Of a stretch of 64,000 nt of DNA, positions 35,678 through 45,898 are shown piece by piece. Position 1 is the stretch's first letter. Each line of letters begins with the position of its first letter. This stretch comes from Pseudomonas sp. ANT_H12B. GTDB lineage: Bacteria; Pseudomonadota; Gammaproteobacteria; Pseudomonadales; Pseudomonadaceae. The notes beneath the pieces are model-generated. The model was not told the DNA's origin. It saw only the letters and a list, made by a program, of their open reading frames with translations, and did no database searches. The position numbers and the translations under genes were made by a program. Location: positions 186,001 to 250,000 of the forward strand of contig NZ_VOBI01000007.1 of assembly GCF_008369325.1 (NCBI RefSeq). Direction: 5' to 3'.

Positions 35678-36310
35678 TCATTTGCGCAGGCTGGGGCTCA
35701 AGCGCAGCATGTCCAACCCTGTATCGACCAGACGCTCGGCGTCGATGTGCAGTTCAAAGCTGTCGGGCGCCAACAGCCACTGATACAGGATGCCATCGAT
35801 GTACGCATGCAGGCTGATGGCCGCGCGGACCGTATCGAGGCTTTCCGGTAACTGCGCGCGATTGACTGCATTACTCAAGGCCAGGGCGATGCGCACATTG
35901 CAATCAAGGCTGACCGCTCGGCGCTGCTGGCGCAGGTCGCACATTTCATCGGTGAATTCGCACTTATGAAACAAAATCTCATTGATGCGTCGGGTTTTCG
36001 GGTCCAGGGCAACTTGATGAAACAAATGAATCAGCAGCTTGCGCATGCAACCCAAGGGGTCGAGTTCATCTTCGCTTTCACTGGCCTTGGCCATTTCATC
36101 CAGCGGCTCATGCAAGGTATCAAGCATGGCCTGCACCAGATCCGCCTTATTGCTGAAATGCCAGTAGATGGCCCCGCGAGTGACGCCGGCCAGGGTAGCG
36201 ATATCCGCCAGTGTCGTGCGCGCCACGCCCCTTTCGTAAAAGGCTTTTTCCGCCGCTTCGAGTATCTGGCTTCGGGTTTCTTGAGCTTCCTCTTTGGTAC
36301 GACGGACCAT
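35678..36310 (-). CDS. emhR: TetR-family repressor of RND efflux, EmhR/TtgR type
   Basis: A 210-residue TetR-family repressor. The helix-turn-helix (about 25-55; [25 protein letters not shown]) and the ligand domain match TtgR/EmhR/AcrR-type regulators of efflux pumps, which release DNA when they bind hydrophobic drugs or phenolics. It is divergent from emhABC, 266 bp away, and the shared region contains a recognisable TtgR-type operator. It should repress both the pump operon and itself. Confidence 0.9.
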   Translation of the reverse strand: MVRRTKEEAQETRSQILEAAEKAFYERGVARTTLADIATLAGVTRGAIYWHFSNKADLVQAMLDTLHEPLDEMAKASESEDELDPLGCMRKLLIHLFHQVALDPKTRRINEILFHKCEFTDEMCDLRQQRRAVSLDCNVRIALALSNAVNRAQLPESLDTVRAAISLHAYIDGILYQWLLAPDSFELHIDAERLVDTGLDMLRLSPSLRK

Positions 36311-36457
36311 GGCAGTAAAACCTCAATCAGGATGCTTCAACGATTTCTGACTATTCGCTGAACAAATAGTGGGGCGAGCGCTCTTGGGCGTCGTCTCCGG
36401 CTTACAATTCGAATCTTTGAACGGCCTTTGTAACGGTGTGGATACGCGGCCAAGGTG

Positions 36458-36488
36458 TTTACAAACAACCATGAACGTAAGTATATTA
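36458..36488 (+). promoter_or_regulatory. emhABC promoter overlapped by TtgR/EmhR-type operator
   Basis: The sequence around ACAAACAACCATGAACGTAA (36461-36480) matches the TtgR operator of P. putida as I remember it, apart from one or two bases. It overlaps a possible promoter: TTTACA at 36458-36463, an 18-bp spacer, and TATATT at 36482-36487. Repressor binding would block RNA polymerase directly. Confidence 0.7.
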
Positions 36489-36576
36489 CTTAGCAAGCTA
36501 CTTATCCACTCAGCGCACATCTTTTACCTTTCCACATTTCTAGTGCGCAATTTGCGCGCCTGACCCGAGGATTTTC

Positions 36577-37734
36577 ATGCAATTCAAGCCAGCTGTTACC
36601 GCTCTGGTCACTGCCCTCGCCCTGGCATCGCTGCTCAGCGGATGCAAACAGGAAGAGGCGGCGCCTGCCGCACCACCCCCTCAGGTCGGCGTCGTTACCC
36701 TGCAACCTCAAGCCTTCACCCTGACCTCAGAGCTTCCGGGCCGTACCAGCGCGTACCGCATCGCCGAAGTTCGCCCTCAGGTCAACGGCATCATTCTCAA
36801 GCGTCTGTTCAAGGAAGGCGGCGACGTCAAGGCCGGCCAGCAGCTGTATCAGATTGATCCGGCAGTTTATGAGGCCACCCTGAAAAGCGCCCAAGCAAAC
36901 CTGCAGCAGACCAAATCGATTTCCGATCGATACAAGCAGTTGGTCAGCGAACAGGCCGTGAGCCGTCAGGAATACGACACGGCCCTGGCCAACCGGTTGC
37001 AATCGGAAGCCGCCCTGCAAAGCGCCCAAATCAATGTGCGTTACACCAAGGTTTACGCGCCTATCTCCGGCCGTATCGGCCGATCGAGCGTGACCGAAGG
37101 CGCACTTGTCAGCAATGGCCAGACCGACGCCATGGCGGTGATCCAGCAACTGGACCCGATCTACGTCGACGTGACTCAGTCTTCGGTAGAGCTGCTTGAG
37201 CTGCGCCGCGAACTGGAAAGCGGTCGCCTGCAAAAGGCTGGCGACACTGCGGCAGCGGTCAAGCTGACCCTGGAAGACGGCAGCCAGTACAAACAGGAAG
37301 GCAAGCTCGAATTCTCCGAAGTCTCGGTTGACCAGACCACCGGTTCCGTGACCCTGCGTGCAGTGTTCCCTAACCCTGATCACACCCTGCTGCCGGGCAT
37401 GTTCGTTCACGCTCAATTGCAGGCCGGTGTGAACGCCGCAGCGATTCTGGCACCGCAACAAGGCGTCACCCGCGACCTCAAAGGCACCCCGACCGCGCTG
37501 GTCGTCGGCCCGGACAACAAGGTCGAGCTGCGTCAACTCAAGGCCAGTCGCACCGTCGGTAGCCAATGGCTGATCGAAGATGGTCTGAAGGCAGGCGATC
37601 GCCTGATCACTGAAGGACTGCAATTCGTTAAACCTGGCGTTGAAGTAAAAGCCAGTGAAGCGACTAACGTTGGCGCAAAGAACCCGGCCCCCGCACAGGC
37701 AGCTAGCAAGGCTTCCAGCGGCAAAGGGGAGTAA
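36577..37734 (+). CDS. emhA: RND efflux membrane-fusion (adaptor) lipoprotein
   Basis: A 385-residue periplasmic adaptor that links the inner-membrane pump to the outer-membrane channel. It has a lipoprotein signal with lipobox LLSGC (C23), a split lipoyl domain (VRPQVNGIILKRLFKEGGDV), an alpha-hairpin (about 95-165) and beta-barrel regions (KLEFSEVSVDQTTGSVTLRA). GAGG precedes the ATG. It is the first gene of emhABC; relatives include TtgA, MexA and AcrA. Regulation is by the divergent EmhR. Confidence 0.93.
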   Translation: MQFKPAVTALVTALALASLLSGCKQEEAAPAAPPPQVGVVTLQPQAFTLTSELPGRTSAYRIAEVRPQVNGIILKRLFKEGGDVKAGQQLYQIDPAVYEATLKSAQANLQQTKSISDRYKQLVSEQAVSRQEYDTALANRLQSEAALQSAQINVRYTKVYAPISGRIGRSSVTEGALVSNGQTDAMAVIQQLDPIYVDVTQSSVELLELRRELESGRLQKAGDTAAAVKLTLEDGSQYKQEGKLEFSEVSVDQTTGSVTLRAVFPNPDHTLLPGMFVHAQLQAGVNAAAILAPQQGVTRDLKGTPTALVVGPDNKVELRQLKASRTVGSQWLIEDGLKAGDRLITEGLQFVKPGVEVKASEATNVGAKNPAPAQAASKASSGKGE

Positions 37735-37737
37735 ACC

Positions 37738-40700
37738 ATGTCCAGATTTTTTATCGACCGTCCGATTTTCGCCTGGGTAATTGCCCTGGTGATCATGCTG
37801 GTCGGGGCACTATCGATCCTCAAACTCCCGATCAACCAATACCCGAGCATTGCGCCTCCGGCCATTGCGATCTCTGTGACCTACCCGGGCGCGTCTGCAC
37901 AAACCGTGCAGGACACCGTGGTGCAAGTGATCGAGCAACAGCTCAACGGTATCGATAACCTGCGTTATGTCTCCTCGGAAAGTAACTCCGACGGCAGCAT
38001 GACCATTACCGCGACCTTCGAGCAGGGCACCAACTCCGATACCGCGCAGGTTCAGGTCCAGAACAAACTGAACCTGGCCACCCCGCTGCTGCCGCAAGAA
38101 GTGCAGCAACAGGGTATCCGCGTGACCAAGGCAGTGAAGAACTTCCTGATGGTGATCGGCGTGGTGTCGCGCGACGGCAGCATGACCAAGGACGACCTGT
38201 CCAACTACATCGTGTCGAACATGCAGGACCCGATCTCGCGAACCGCCGGTGTTGGTGACTTCCAGGTCTTCGGTGCCCAGTACGCGATGCGGATCTGGCT
38301 CGACCCGGCCAAGTTGAACAACTACAACCTGACCCCTGTGGACGTGAAAACCGCCATTGCGGCGCAGAACGTCCAGGTCTCGTCCGGTCAACTCGGTGGC
38401 TTGCCTGCCGTAGCCGGTCAACAACTGAACGCGACGATCATCGGCAAGACCCGTCTGCAGACTGCCGAGCAGTTCAAGGCGATCCTGCTCAAGGTCAACA
38501 AGGACGGCTCGCAGGTGCGTGTCGGCGACGTAGCGGATGTCGCTCTGGGCGGCGAAAACTACTCGATCAGCGCCCAGTTCAACGGCAGCCCGGCCTCCGG
38601 TCTGGCGGTGAAACTGGCCAACGGCGCCAATGCCCTCGACACGGCAAAAGCCCTGCGCAAGACCATCGAGACCCTCAAGCCGTTCTTCCCGGAAGGGATG
38701 GAAGTGGTGTTCCCGTACGACACCACGCCAGTGGTGACCGAGTCGATCAAAGGTGTAGTTGAAACCCTGGTCGAAGCGATCGTGCTGGTGTTCCTGGTGA
38801 TGTTCCTGTTCCTGCAAAACTTCCGCGCCACCGTCATCACCACGATGACCGTGCCAGTGGTATTGCTGGGTACTTTCGGGATCCTCGCGGCGTTCGGCTT
38901 CAGCATCAACACCCTGACCATGTTCGGTATGGTGTTGGCCATCGGCTTGCTGGTGGACGATGCCATCGTGGTGGTGGAAAACGTCGAACGGGTCATGAGT
39001 GAAGAAGGCCTGTCACCCAAGGAGGCCACCAAGAAATCCATGGGGCAGATCCAGGGTGCACTGGTCGGTATCGCGCTGGTCCTGTCGGCGGTACTGCTGC
39101 CGATGGCGTTCTTCAGCGGCTCCACCGGTGTGATCTACAAGCAGTTCTCGATCACCATCGTCTCGGCCATGGCCCTGTCGGTACTGGTTGCGTTGATCTT
39201 CACCCCGGCACTCTGCGCCACCATGCTCAAGCCCATTCCGAAGGGCGAGCACGGCACACCCAAGCGCGGTTTCTTCGGCTGGTTCAACCGCAATTTCGAC
39301 CGCGGCGTCAAAAGCTACGAGCGTGGCGTGGGCAACATGCTCACGAACAAGGCCCCCTACCTGCTGGCCTACATCATCATCCTGGTCGGCATGATCTGGC
39401 TGTTCACCCGCATACCAACGGCATTCCTGCCCGAAGAAGATCAGGGCGTACTGTTTGCCCAGGTGCAGACCCCTGCCGGTTCCAGTGCCGAGCGCACACA
39501 AGTGGTCGTGGACGAGATGCGTGAATTCCTCCTGCGTCCGACCAAGGACGGTGGTGAGGGCGACGCAGTAGCCTCGGTGTTTACCGTGAACGGCTTCAAC
39601 TTCGCCGGCCGTGGCCAGAGTTCGGGTATGGCGTTCATCATGCTCAAACCATGGGGTGAACGTAACGCCGATAACAGCGTATTCAAACTTGCGGCTCGTG
39701 CCCAGCAGCACTTCCTCACCTTCCGTGACGCCATGGTGTTCGCCTTCGCGCCACCGGCGGTACTGGAGCTGGGTAACGCCACAGGTTTCGACGTGTTCCT
39801 GCAGGACCGCGCCGGTATCGGTCACGACAAGCTGATGGATGCGCGTAACCAGTTCCTCGGCATGGCGGCGCAAAGCAAGGTCCTGTCGCAGGTCCGTCCG
39901 AACGGGCTGAACGACGAACCGCAGTATCAGCTGGAAATCGACGACGAGAAGGCCAGTGCCCTAGGCGTGACCCTCACTGACATCAACAACACCTTGTCGA
40001 TTGCTTTGGGCAGTAGCTATGTGAACGACTTCATCGACCGCGGTCGGGTAAAGAAGGTTTACGTGCAAGGCCAGCCTGGCGCTCGCATGAGCCCTGAAGA
40101 CGTCAAGAAGTGGTATGTGCGCAATAGCGCCGGCACCATGGTGCCGTTCTCCGCCTTCGCCAAGGGTGAGTGGATTTACGGTGCACCGAAGTTGTCGCGT
40201 TACAACGGCGTAGAAGCGATGGAAATCCTCGGTGCCCCGGCGCCTGGTTATTCCACCGGTGAAGCCATGGCCGAAGTCGAAGCCCTGGCCAAGAAACTAC
40301 CGGCCGGTGTCGGTATTTCCTGGACCGGTCTGTCATACGAGGAGCGTCTATCCGGCTCGCAAGCGCCAGCGCTGTACGCGTTGTCGCTGCTGATGGTGTT
40401 CCTGTGTCTGGCGGCGCTGTATGAAAGCTGGTCGATCCCGATCGCGGTGATGTTGGTGGTGCCTTTGGGGATCATCGGTGCGCTGATGGCGACCAGCCTG
40501 CGCGGCCTGTCCAACGACGTGTACTTCCAGGTGGGCTTGTTGACAACCATCGGTCTGGCGGCGAAAAACGCCATTCTGATCGTCGAATTCGCCAAGGAAC
40601 TTCACGAGCAGGGGCGTAGCTTGCGCGATGCGGCAATTGAAGCCTGCCGGATGCGTTTGCGACCGATCATCATGACCTCGCTCGCGTTCGTCCTCGGTGT

Positions 40701-40899
40701 GGTACCACTGGCGATTTCCACGGGTGCAGGTTCGGGTAGCCAACATGCGATCGGTACCGGAGTAATTGGCGGTATGCTCACGGCCACGATCCTGGCGATC
40801 TTCTGGGTCCCGCTATTCTTCGTCACCGTGTCGTCCATTGGTCAGCGCAAAAAAGTCGACCAGGATGACGCTATTGAACCTTCTAAAGAGGCTGGCTAA
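37738..40899 (+). CDS. emhB: RND efflux pump inner-membrane transporter
   Basis: A 1053-residue HAE1-family RND proton/drug antiporter with 12 membrane helices and two large periplasmic loops, the full normal length. The N-terminus [16 protein letters not shown] and the proton-relay pair in [18 protein letters not shown] (helix 4) are diagnostic. It exports hydrophobic drugs, dyes or polycyclic aromatics in characterised Emh/Ttg/Mex relatives. It starts 3 bp after emhA and overlaps emhC (TAATG). Confidence 0.95.
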   Translation: MSRFFIDRPIFAWVIALVIMLVGALSILKLPINQYPSIAPPAIAISVTYPGASAQTVQDTVVQVIEQQLNGIDNLRYVSSESNSDGSMTITATFEQGTNSDTAQVQVQNKLNLATPLLPQEVQQQGIRVTKAVKNFLMVIGVVSRDGSMTKDDLSNYIVSNMQDPISRTAGVGDFQVFGAQYAMRIWLDPAKLNNYNLTPVDVKTAIAAQNVQVSSGQLGGLPAVAGQQLNATIIGKTRLQTAEQFKAILLKVNKDGSQVRVGDVADVALGGENYSISAQFNGSPASGLAVKLANGANALDTAKALRKTIETLKPFFPEGMEVVFPYDTTPVVTESIKGVVETLVEAIVLVFLVMFLFLQNFRATVITTMTVPVVLLGTFGILAAFGFSINTLTMFGMVLAIGLLVDDAIVVVENVERVMSEEGLSPKEATKKSMGQIQGALVGIALVLSAVLLPMAFFSGSTGVIYKQFSITIVSAMALSVLVALIFTPALCATMLKPIPKGEHGTPKRGFFGWFNRNFDRGVKSYERGVGNMLTNKAPYLLAYIIILVGMIWLFTRIPTAFLPEEDQGVLFAQVQTPAGSSAERTQVVVDEMREFLLRPTKDGGEGDAVASVFTVNGFNFAGRGQSSGMAFIMLKPWGERNADNSVFKLAARAQQHFLTFRDAMVFAFAPPAVLELGNATGFDVFLQDRAGIGHDKLMDARNQFLGMAAQSKVLSQVRPNGLNDEPQYQLEIDDEKASALGVTLTDINNTLSIALGSSYVNDFIDRGRVKKVYVQGQPGARMSPEDVKKWYVRNSAGTMVPFSAFAKGEWIYGAPKLSRYNGVEAMEILGAPAPGYSTGEAMAEVEALAKKLPAGVGISWTGLSYEERLSGSQAPALYALSLLMVFLCLAALYESWSIPIAVMLVVPLGIIGALMATSLRGLSNDVYFQVGLLTTIGLAAKNAILIVEFAKELHEQGRSLRDAAIEACRMRLRPIIMTSLAFVLGVVPLAISTGAGSGSQHAIGTGVIGGMLTATILAIFWVPLFFVTVSSIGQRKKVDQDDAIEPSKEAG

Positions 40900-42359
40900 T
40901 GCGCAAGTCGCTACTCTCCATCGCAGTCGCTGCCTTCGTGCTTAGCGGCTGCTCGCTGATACCCGATTATCAGCAGCCTGAAGCACCGGTGGCGGCCCAA
41001 TACCCGCAAGGTCCGGCGTATTCGTCGGCCCAAGCGCCTGACCAGGCCGCTGCCGAACAGGGCTGGAAGCAGTTTTTCCATGATCCGGCACTGCAGCAGC
41101 TGATCCAGGTCGCGCTGGAAAACAACCGCGACCTGCGGGTCGCGGCGCTGAACATTGATGCCTTCGCGGCTCAATACCGCATTCAACGTGCCGATCTGTT
41201 CCCGGCGGTTTCCGCCAATGGTACCGGCAGCCGTCAGCGGGTTCCGGCTCGAGCCTCGCAGACCGGTGAAGCGGGTATCACCAGCTCCTACTCCGCCACG
41301 GTCGGCATCAGCGCCTATGAACTCGACCTGTTCGGTCGGGTTCGCAGCCTGAGCGAAGAAGCGCTGCTGCAATACTTCGCCACTGAAGAAGGGCGTCGCA
41401 GCACTCAGATCAGCCTGGTGGCCAGCGTGGCCAATGCCTACCTGACCTGGCAGGCCGACAAAGAACTGTTGAAACTGACCCAGGACACCCTCGGTGCATT
41501 CGAGGAGAGCTACAAGCTCACCTCGCGCAGCAACGAAGTGGGGGTCGCCTCGGCCCTCGACCTGGCCCAGTCGCGTACCTCGGTGGAAAACGCCCGGGCG
41601 CAACGGGCCAAGTACACCCGTCAAGTCGCTCAGGATGAAAACAGCCTGGTGCTGCTGCTTGGCACCGGTGTCCCGGCCAACCTGCAAACGGCCAAACCAC
41701 TGGCTGACGACCTGCTGAGCGACGTGCCGGCCGGTCTGCCATCAGACTTGCTGCAACGTCGTCCGGACATCCTCCAGGCCGAGTACAACCTGAAAGCTGC
41801 CAACGCCAACATCGGCGCGGCACGGGCGGCGTTCTTCCCGAGCATCAGCCTGACAGCCAATGCCGGCTCCCTGAGCCCGGACCTGTCCGGTCTGTTCAAG
41901 GGTGGTTCGGGTACCTGGTTGTTCCAGCCGCAGATCAACCTGCCGATCTTCAACGCCGGCAGCCTGCGCGCCAGTCTGGATTATTCGAAAATCCAGAAAG
42001 ACATCGGCGTGGCGAACTACGAGAAGTCCATTCAGACGGCCTTCCAGGAAGTCGCCGACGGCCTGGCTGCCCGCCAGACCTACACCGATCAGTTGCAGGC
42101 GCAGCGTGACTTCGTCACCGCCAACCAGGATTACTACCGTCTGGCCGAGCGTCGCTACCGCATCGGTGTCGACAGCAACCTGACCTTCCTTGATGCCCAG
42201 CGTCAGCTGTTCAGTGCCCAGCAGGTGCTGATCACCGACCGTCTGGCGCAGCTGGTCAGTGCCGTCAATCTGTACAAGGCACTGGGCGGTGGCTGGAACG
42301 AGCAAACCGCGAAGAACGAGCCGTTGAAAGAAGAAGCGCCGAAGCTGAAGTTGTTCTGA
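40899..42359 (+). CDS. emhC: outer-membrane efflux channel lipoprotein
   Basis: A 486-residue TolC/OprM-type outer membrane channel with lipobox VLSGC (C18) and two outer membrane efflux repeats (about 60-265 and 280-460). The [21 protein letters not shown] segment and [28 protein letters not shown] region are typical of NodT-family channels. It overlaps the emhB stop, so the three genes are translationally coupled. A terminator follows 17 bp after its stop. Confidence 0.94.
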   Translation: MRKSLLSIAVAAFVLSGCSLIPDYQQPEAPVAAQYPQGPAYSSAQAPDQAAAEQGWKQFFHDPALQQLIQVALENNRDLRVAALNIDAFAAQYRIQRADLFPAVSANGTGSRQRVPARASQTGEAGITSSYSATVGISAYELDLFGRVRSLSEEALLQYFATEEGRRSTQISLVASVANAYLTWQADKELLKLTQDTLGAFEESYKLTSRSNEVGVASALDLAQSRTSVENARAQRAKYTRQVAQDENSLVLLLGTGVPANLQTAKPLADDLLSDVPAGLPSDLLQRRPDILQAEYNLKAANANIGAARAAFFPSISLTANAGSLSPDLSGLFKGGSGTWLFQPQINLPIFNAGSLRASLDYSKIQKDIGVANYEKSIQTAFQEVADGLAARQTYTDQLQAQRDFVTANQDYYRLAERRYRIGVDSNLTFLDAQRQLFSAQQVLITDRLAQLVSAVNLYKALGGGWNEQTAKNEPLKEEAPKLKLF

Positions 42360-42376
42360 TAGCGCTGAAAAACAAG

Positions 42377-42403
42377 AAGCCCACCGATTGGTGGGCTTTT
42401 TTT
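42377..42403 (+). terminator. rho-independent terminator after emhC
   Basis: Perfect 9-bp stem AAGCCCACC / GGTGGGCTT with a GATT loop and a T-run. Confidence 0.88.
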
Positions 42404-42484
42404 ATAGTCGTAATTTCAGTGCTCCAGCGAAGAGACGGCTCAACGCTAACACCTTGATATATGAGTAACAGCATCCAACTTCAA

Positions 42485-42979
42485 TTAACTCTGTTTGTAT
42501 TCCGCCCAGAAAGGTTTCGACTGCACCTTCACGCGGGTTCCGTCTTCGGTCTCAAACTCAAAGTAAAACTCACCTTTAATAAATTGCCTTTCGGGGGTGG
42601 AGGAAATCTCAGTGATGATCAGCTTTCCTTTTTCTCCCCAAACGTCCCCCCCAACCCCTCCCGATTGAAGAGTGCCAAAGATGGCTGCGATGATTGAACC
42701 GCCAGAAAAAGGGTCCTCAATCGGATAGTTGCCGATTGCCAAGGCCTCTGACCCGGTTATAGATACAGCGGGCACATGCAGGCCTTCACCAAAGTAACCT
42801 TCAAGAACAGTCAGACGGCCAATCATCCAAAACTCAATTCGCTCCGTCTTCAAGGTTTCCGAAACACCATTCTTGGTAACAGTAATGCTCATGGTCCCGG
42901 TAGAGACACCTTTTGCATTGGCTCTCTCCTTACCCGCAATTTCAAACCCAGGCCTTTCTTTGTTGTATTTAATATCCAT
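42485..42979 (-). CDS. hypothetical protein in AT-rich patch
   Basis: A 164-residue protein that I do not recognise. It starts MDIKYNKERPGFEIAG and contains many alternating hydrophobic/polar stretches (TMSITVTKNGVSETLKTERIEFW; KLIITEISSTPERQFIKGEFYFEFE), suggesting a beta-sandwich without a signal peptide or membrane helix. AGGAAAGGCAG upstream is a good ribosome binding site. Base composition is clearly lower in GC than the neighbours, as is the 386-bp region upstream, which suggests acquisition by transfer. No partner gene or mobility gene is visible nearby. Confidence 0.7.
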   Translation of the reverse strand: MDIKYNKERPGFEIAGKERANAKGVSTGTMSITVTKNGVSETLKTERIEFWMIGRLTVLEGYFGEGLHVPAVSITGSEALAIGNYPIEDPFSGGSIIAAIFGTLQSGGVGGDVWGEKGKLIITEISSTPERQFIKGEFYFEFETEDGTRVKVQSKPFWAEYKQS

Positions 42980-43365
42980 GATCTGCCTTTCCTCCGACCG
43001 CTAGATTTTTGATATAAAAAACTCACTTCCAAAAAAATAACGAGAAAAAAAAACTTCATCTACTGTCAAATATGACAGCTATACAAGTGTTCACCGATAA
43101 ATCAGACTCAGAACTATTTGATTAATGAATTATGAGTACCGTTCGATAACCGCCCAAAACCCACTTCCCCCAATTGAACCATCCGGTACATTCCCCGCAC
43201 CATTCGCCTCACAAAACCAATAACAACAGGTTCGACACCATGCCCGCGCGCCCTGCCCTGTCCGGCTGATTCCGTTCGTTTTTGCCCTGATTTCAATTTT
43301 TCGTCTGCAATCCGGGTTGCGGCATCGCCCCCGTTACATCCCCAAGAATTAGAGAGACCGAGCAC
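42980..43365. other. 386-bp AT-rich intergenic region
   Basis: No coding sequence is supported here. The left half is strongly AT-rich, with A-runs at 43031-43053, and contains a perfect inverted repeat CTGTCA-AATA-TGACAG at 43063-43078, a possible operator. The right half precedes the porin and has normal composition. Confidence 0.6.
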
Positions 43366-44625
43366 ATGACGCCTTCCGCCCCGCACTACTTGTTCCCCAG
43401 CCTCATCGCCGCTGCACTGGCCGGTGCGGCCCTGCCCGTCTTGGCCGAGGAGTCGGGCTTTGTCGAAGGTGCCAAGGTCAACCTGAACCTGCGTAACTTC
43501 TACATCAACCGCAACTTCACCAACCCGACCAAGGCTCAGGGCAAAGCAGAAGAGTGGACGCAAAGCTTCATCCTCGACGCAAAGTCCGGGTTTACCCAAG
43601 GCACCGTCGGGTTTGGCATGGATGTGCTCGGGTTGTATTCGGTAAAACTCGATGGCGGTAAAGGCACCGGTGGTACGCAGTTGCTGCCGCTGGACAGCGA
43701 CGGTCGCCCGGCGGACAACTTCGGGCGCACCAACGTGGCGTTCAAGGCCAAGCTGTCGCAGACTGAAGTGAAGGTCGGCGAATGGATGCCGGTGCTGCCG
43801 ATCCTGCGCTCGGACGACGGCCGCTCTCTGCCGCAAACCTTCCGTGGCGGCCAGATCACCTCAAAAGAAATCGACGGCCTGACGCTCTACGGCGGCCAGT
43901 TCCGCGCCAACAGTCCACGCGACGACAGCAGCATGAGCGACATGTCGATCACCGGAAAAGCAACGTTCACCTCCGACCGTTTCAACTTTCAGGGCGGCGA
44001 ATACGTCTTCAACGACAAACGCACCCAGATCGGTTTGTGGAACGCCGAACTCAAAGACATCTACAGCCAGCAATACGTCAACCTGACCCACAGCCAGCCC
44101 ATCGGCGACTGGACCCTGGGCGCCAACCTCGGGTTCTTTTATGGCAAGGATGATGGCAGCGCCCGGGCCGGCGAGCTGGACAACAAGACCTGGTCCGGTC
44201 TGTTCTCCGCCAGGTACGGCGGCCACACCTTCTACGTCGGCCTGCAAAAACTCACCGGCGACAGTGCGTGGATGCGGGTCAACGGCACCAGCGGCGGCAC
44301 CCTGGCCAACGACAGTTACAACGCCAGTTATGACAATGCCAAAGAAAAATCCTGGCAGCTGCGCCACGACTACAACTTCGTCGCTCTCGGCATTCCCGGC
44401 CTGAGCCTGATGAACCGCTACATCAGCGGCGACAACGTGCACACTGGCACCATCACCGACGGCAAGGAATGGGGCCGCGAAAGTGAATTGGGCTACACCG
44501 TGCAGAGCGGCGCGCTCAAGAACCTGAACATGAAATGGCGCAACTCGACCATCCGCCGCGACTTCAGCAACAACGAGTTCGATGAGAACCGCTTGATCGT
44601 CAGCTATCCGATCAGTTTGTTGTAA
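43366..44625 (+). CDS. OprD-family outer-membrane porin
   Basis: A 419-residue OprD-family porin with a signal peptide (about 1-27, ending VLAEE) and a beta-barrel body typical of the family: NLRNFYINRNFTNP, EWTQSFILDAKSGFTQGTVGFGMDVLGLYSVKLDGG and LPILRSDDGRSLPQTFRGGQI. OprD-family channels take up amino acids (OccD) or aromatic and other carboxylates (OccK). Its position next to the pca genes suggests aromatic acid entry, but it is transcribed toward them on the opposite strand and has its own promoter. Confidence 0.92.
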   Translation: MTPSAPHYLFPSLIAAALAGAALPVLAEESGFVEGAKVNLNLRNFYINRNFTNPTKAQGKAEEWTQSFILDAKSGFTQGTVGFGMDVLGLYSVKLDGGKGTGGTQLLPLDSDGRPADNFGRTNVAFKAKLSQTEVKVGEWMPVLPILRSDDGRSLPQTFRGGQITSKEIDGLTLYGGQFRANSPRDDSSMSDMSITGKATFTSDRFNFQGGEYVFNDKRTQIGLWNAELKDIYSQQYVNLTHSQPIGDWTLGANLGFFYGKDDGSARAGELDNKTWSGLFSARYGGHTFYVGLQKLTGDSAWMRVNGTSGGTLANDSYNASYDNAKEKSWQLRHDYNFVALGIPGLSLMNRYISGDNVHTGTITDGKEWGRESELGYTVQSGALKNLNMKWRNSTIRRDFSNNEFDENRLIVSYPISLL

Positions 44626-44636
44626 GGCAATCAGTC

Positions 44637-44672
44637 AGCCAGCCGCCCGTCAGGCTGGCTGGCTGGCTGGCG
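44637..44672 (+). terminator. hairpin with tandem GGCT repeats after the porin
   Basis: AGCCAGCC (44637-44644) pairs with GGCTGGCT (44653-44660), and the right arm is extended by further GGCT units to 44670. There is no T-run, so termination is likely but not certain. The tandem repeat may vary between strains. Confidence 0.5.
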
Positions 44673-44821
44673 CTTTGCCGAGCTTCAATTACAGTGAAAA
44701 AACCTGACAGGACTCAGGTGATATTCAGCCCTCCCCACTTCCGTTATCTGTTGATGTTGGTCCCCAAGACTTGAGCCAGGCTGTCATCGGAAGACACCAC
44801 TGATCACCAGAGGACCACCTC

Positions 44822-45580
44822 ATGATCAACCCGCTCAAATCTGCTCCGGTCAAACGCGACTGGGACGCCAAGGCCTACCTGCAATTCTCACGACTTCGGC
44901 AACGACCGGTGAACGAACTGCTTGATCACGTCGATCTCAAACAGCCAAAACGCATCTACGATCGGGGTTGCGGCACCGGTATTGCCACCCAACTCCTGTC
45001 CAAACGCTGGCCCCGTGCACAACTGATGGGCATCGACAGCTCCATGCAAATGCTTCAGGAAGCCCGATGCTTGCCGATCAAGGCACACTGGAAACAATGC
45101 GACTTACAGAGCTGGCAGCCTGAACAACCCGCCGATCTGCTGTTCGCCGCCGCCGTACTGCACTTCATCAACGACCATGAACAGCTATTCCCGTGCTTGC
45201 TCGGTTATCTCAACCCGGGTGGTTGTCTGGCCGCGCACATGCCCGACTGGCGGGATGCGCAGTGGTATCAGTTGATACTCGACACCCTCGACGATGGCGG
45301 TCCCGACGGTAAACCGCTCGGCTCCCCACAACTGCGCGAGACGATGGCTGCACGGCCGTTACTGTCGCTGGAAAATTACTACCGTTTGCTTTCACCGATC
45401 ACCCGGACACTGGATATCTGGGAGACCGAGCAGTTGCAGGTCGTCGACGGCATTCCGACGATGGGCGTCAGCTCAGACACCGCAAATCACCAGGATCACT
45501 CCCGCGATTCAACGCCCAATTCATCCCACACCGACTCAGCCAGGTGGAACGTGGCATTGGCCGCCGGGATGCCGCAGTAG
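44822..45580 (+). pseudogene. Tam-like SAM methyltransferase, C-terminal part lost
   Basis: A 252-residue frame whose first ~205 residues look like trans-aconitate 2-methyltransferase: DRGCGTGIATQLLSKRWP, MGIDSSMQMLQEAR, LLFAAAVLHFINDHEQLFP and LNPGGCLAAHMPDW. After LDIWETEQLQVVDG the similarity stops; the usual last ~60 residues are missing, and the frame runs antisense into the end of pcaC, overlapping it by 85 bp. It also has DRGCGTG where most have DLGCG. It is best read as a truncated remnant, though the SAM-binding core is intact. Confidence 0.65.
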
Positions 45581-45888
45581 ATCGCGCTCTGCATGATCAC
45601 TTCCTTGATCTCGCCACGGGTCACGCCGTTGTTGGCGGCGGCACGCAGGTGCAGTTTGAGTTCGTCGTTGCGGTTCATGCCGATCAGCATGGCGATGGTG
45701 ATCAGGCTGCGGGTATGGCGCGCCAGCCCCGGGCGGGTCCAGATATCGCCCCAGGCATGGCGGGTGATCATTTCCTGGAACTCCGAGTTGAACTCGGTCA
45801 GCGCGTTCAGGCTGCGGTCGACATGAGCGTCGCCGAGCACCGCGCGACGGACTTTCAGGCCCTCGTCGTAACGTTGTTTCTCGTCCAC
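45496..45888 (-). CDS. pcaC: 4-carboxymuconolactone decarboxylase
   Basis: A 130-residue enzyme that decarboxylates gamma-carboxymuconolactone to 3-oxoadipate enol-lactone. It is the usual length, with the AhpD-like core RSLITIAMLIGMNRNDELKLHLRAA and the active-site region GVTRGEIKEVIMQSAIYCGIPAA containing the conserved Cys. It is the last gene of the pca cluster, 10 bp after pcaD. The truncated methyltransferase frame overlaps its 3' end on the other strand. Confidence 0.95.
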   Translation of the reverse strand: MDEKQRYDEGLKVRRAVLGDAHVDRSLNALTEFNSEFQEMITRHAWGDIWTRPGLARHTRSLITIAMLIGMNRNDELKLHLRAAANNGVTRGEIKEVIMQSAIYCGIPAANATFHLAESVWDELGVESRE

Positions 45889-45898
45889 AACAATCCCC

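Noticed and set aside
44653..44670. tandem GGCT repeats as a possible phase-variation tract
   Set aside because: They lie after the porin stop, not in a promoter or reading frame, and are explained by the arm of a terminator-like hairpin.
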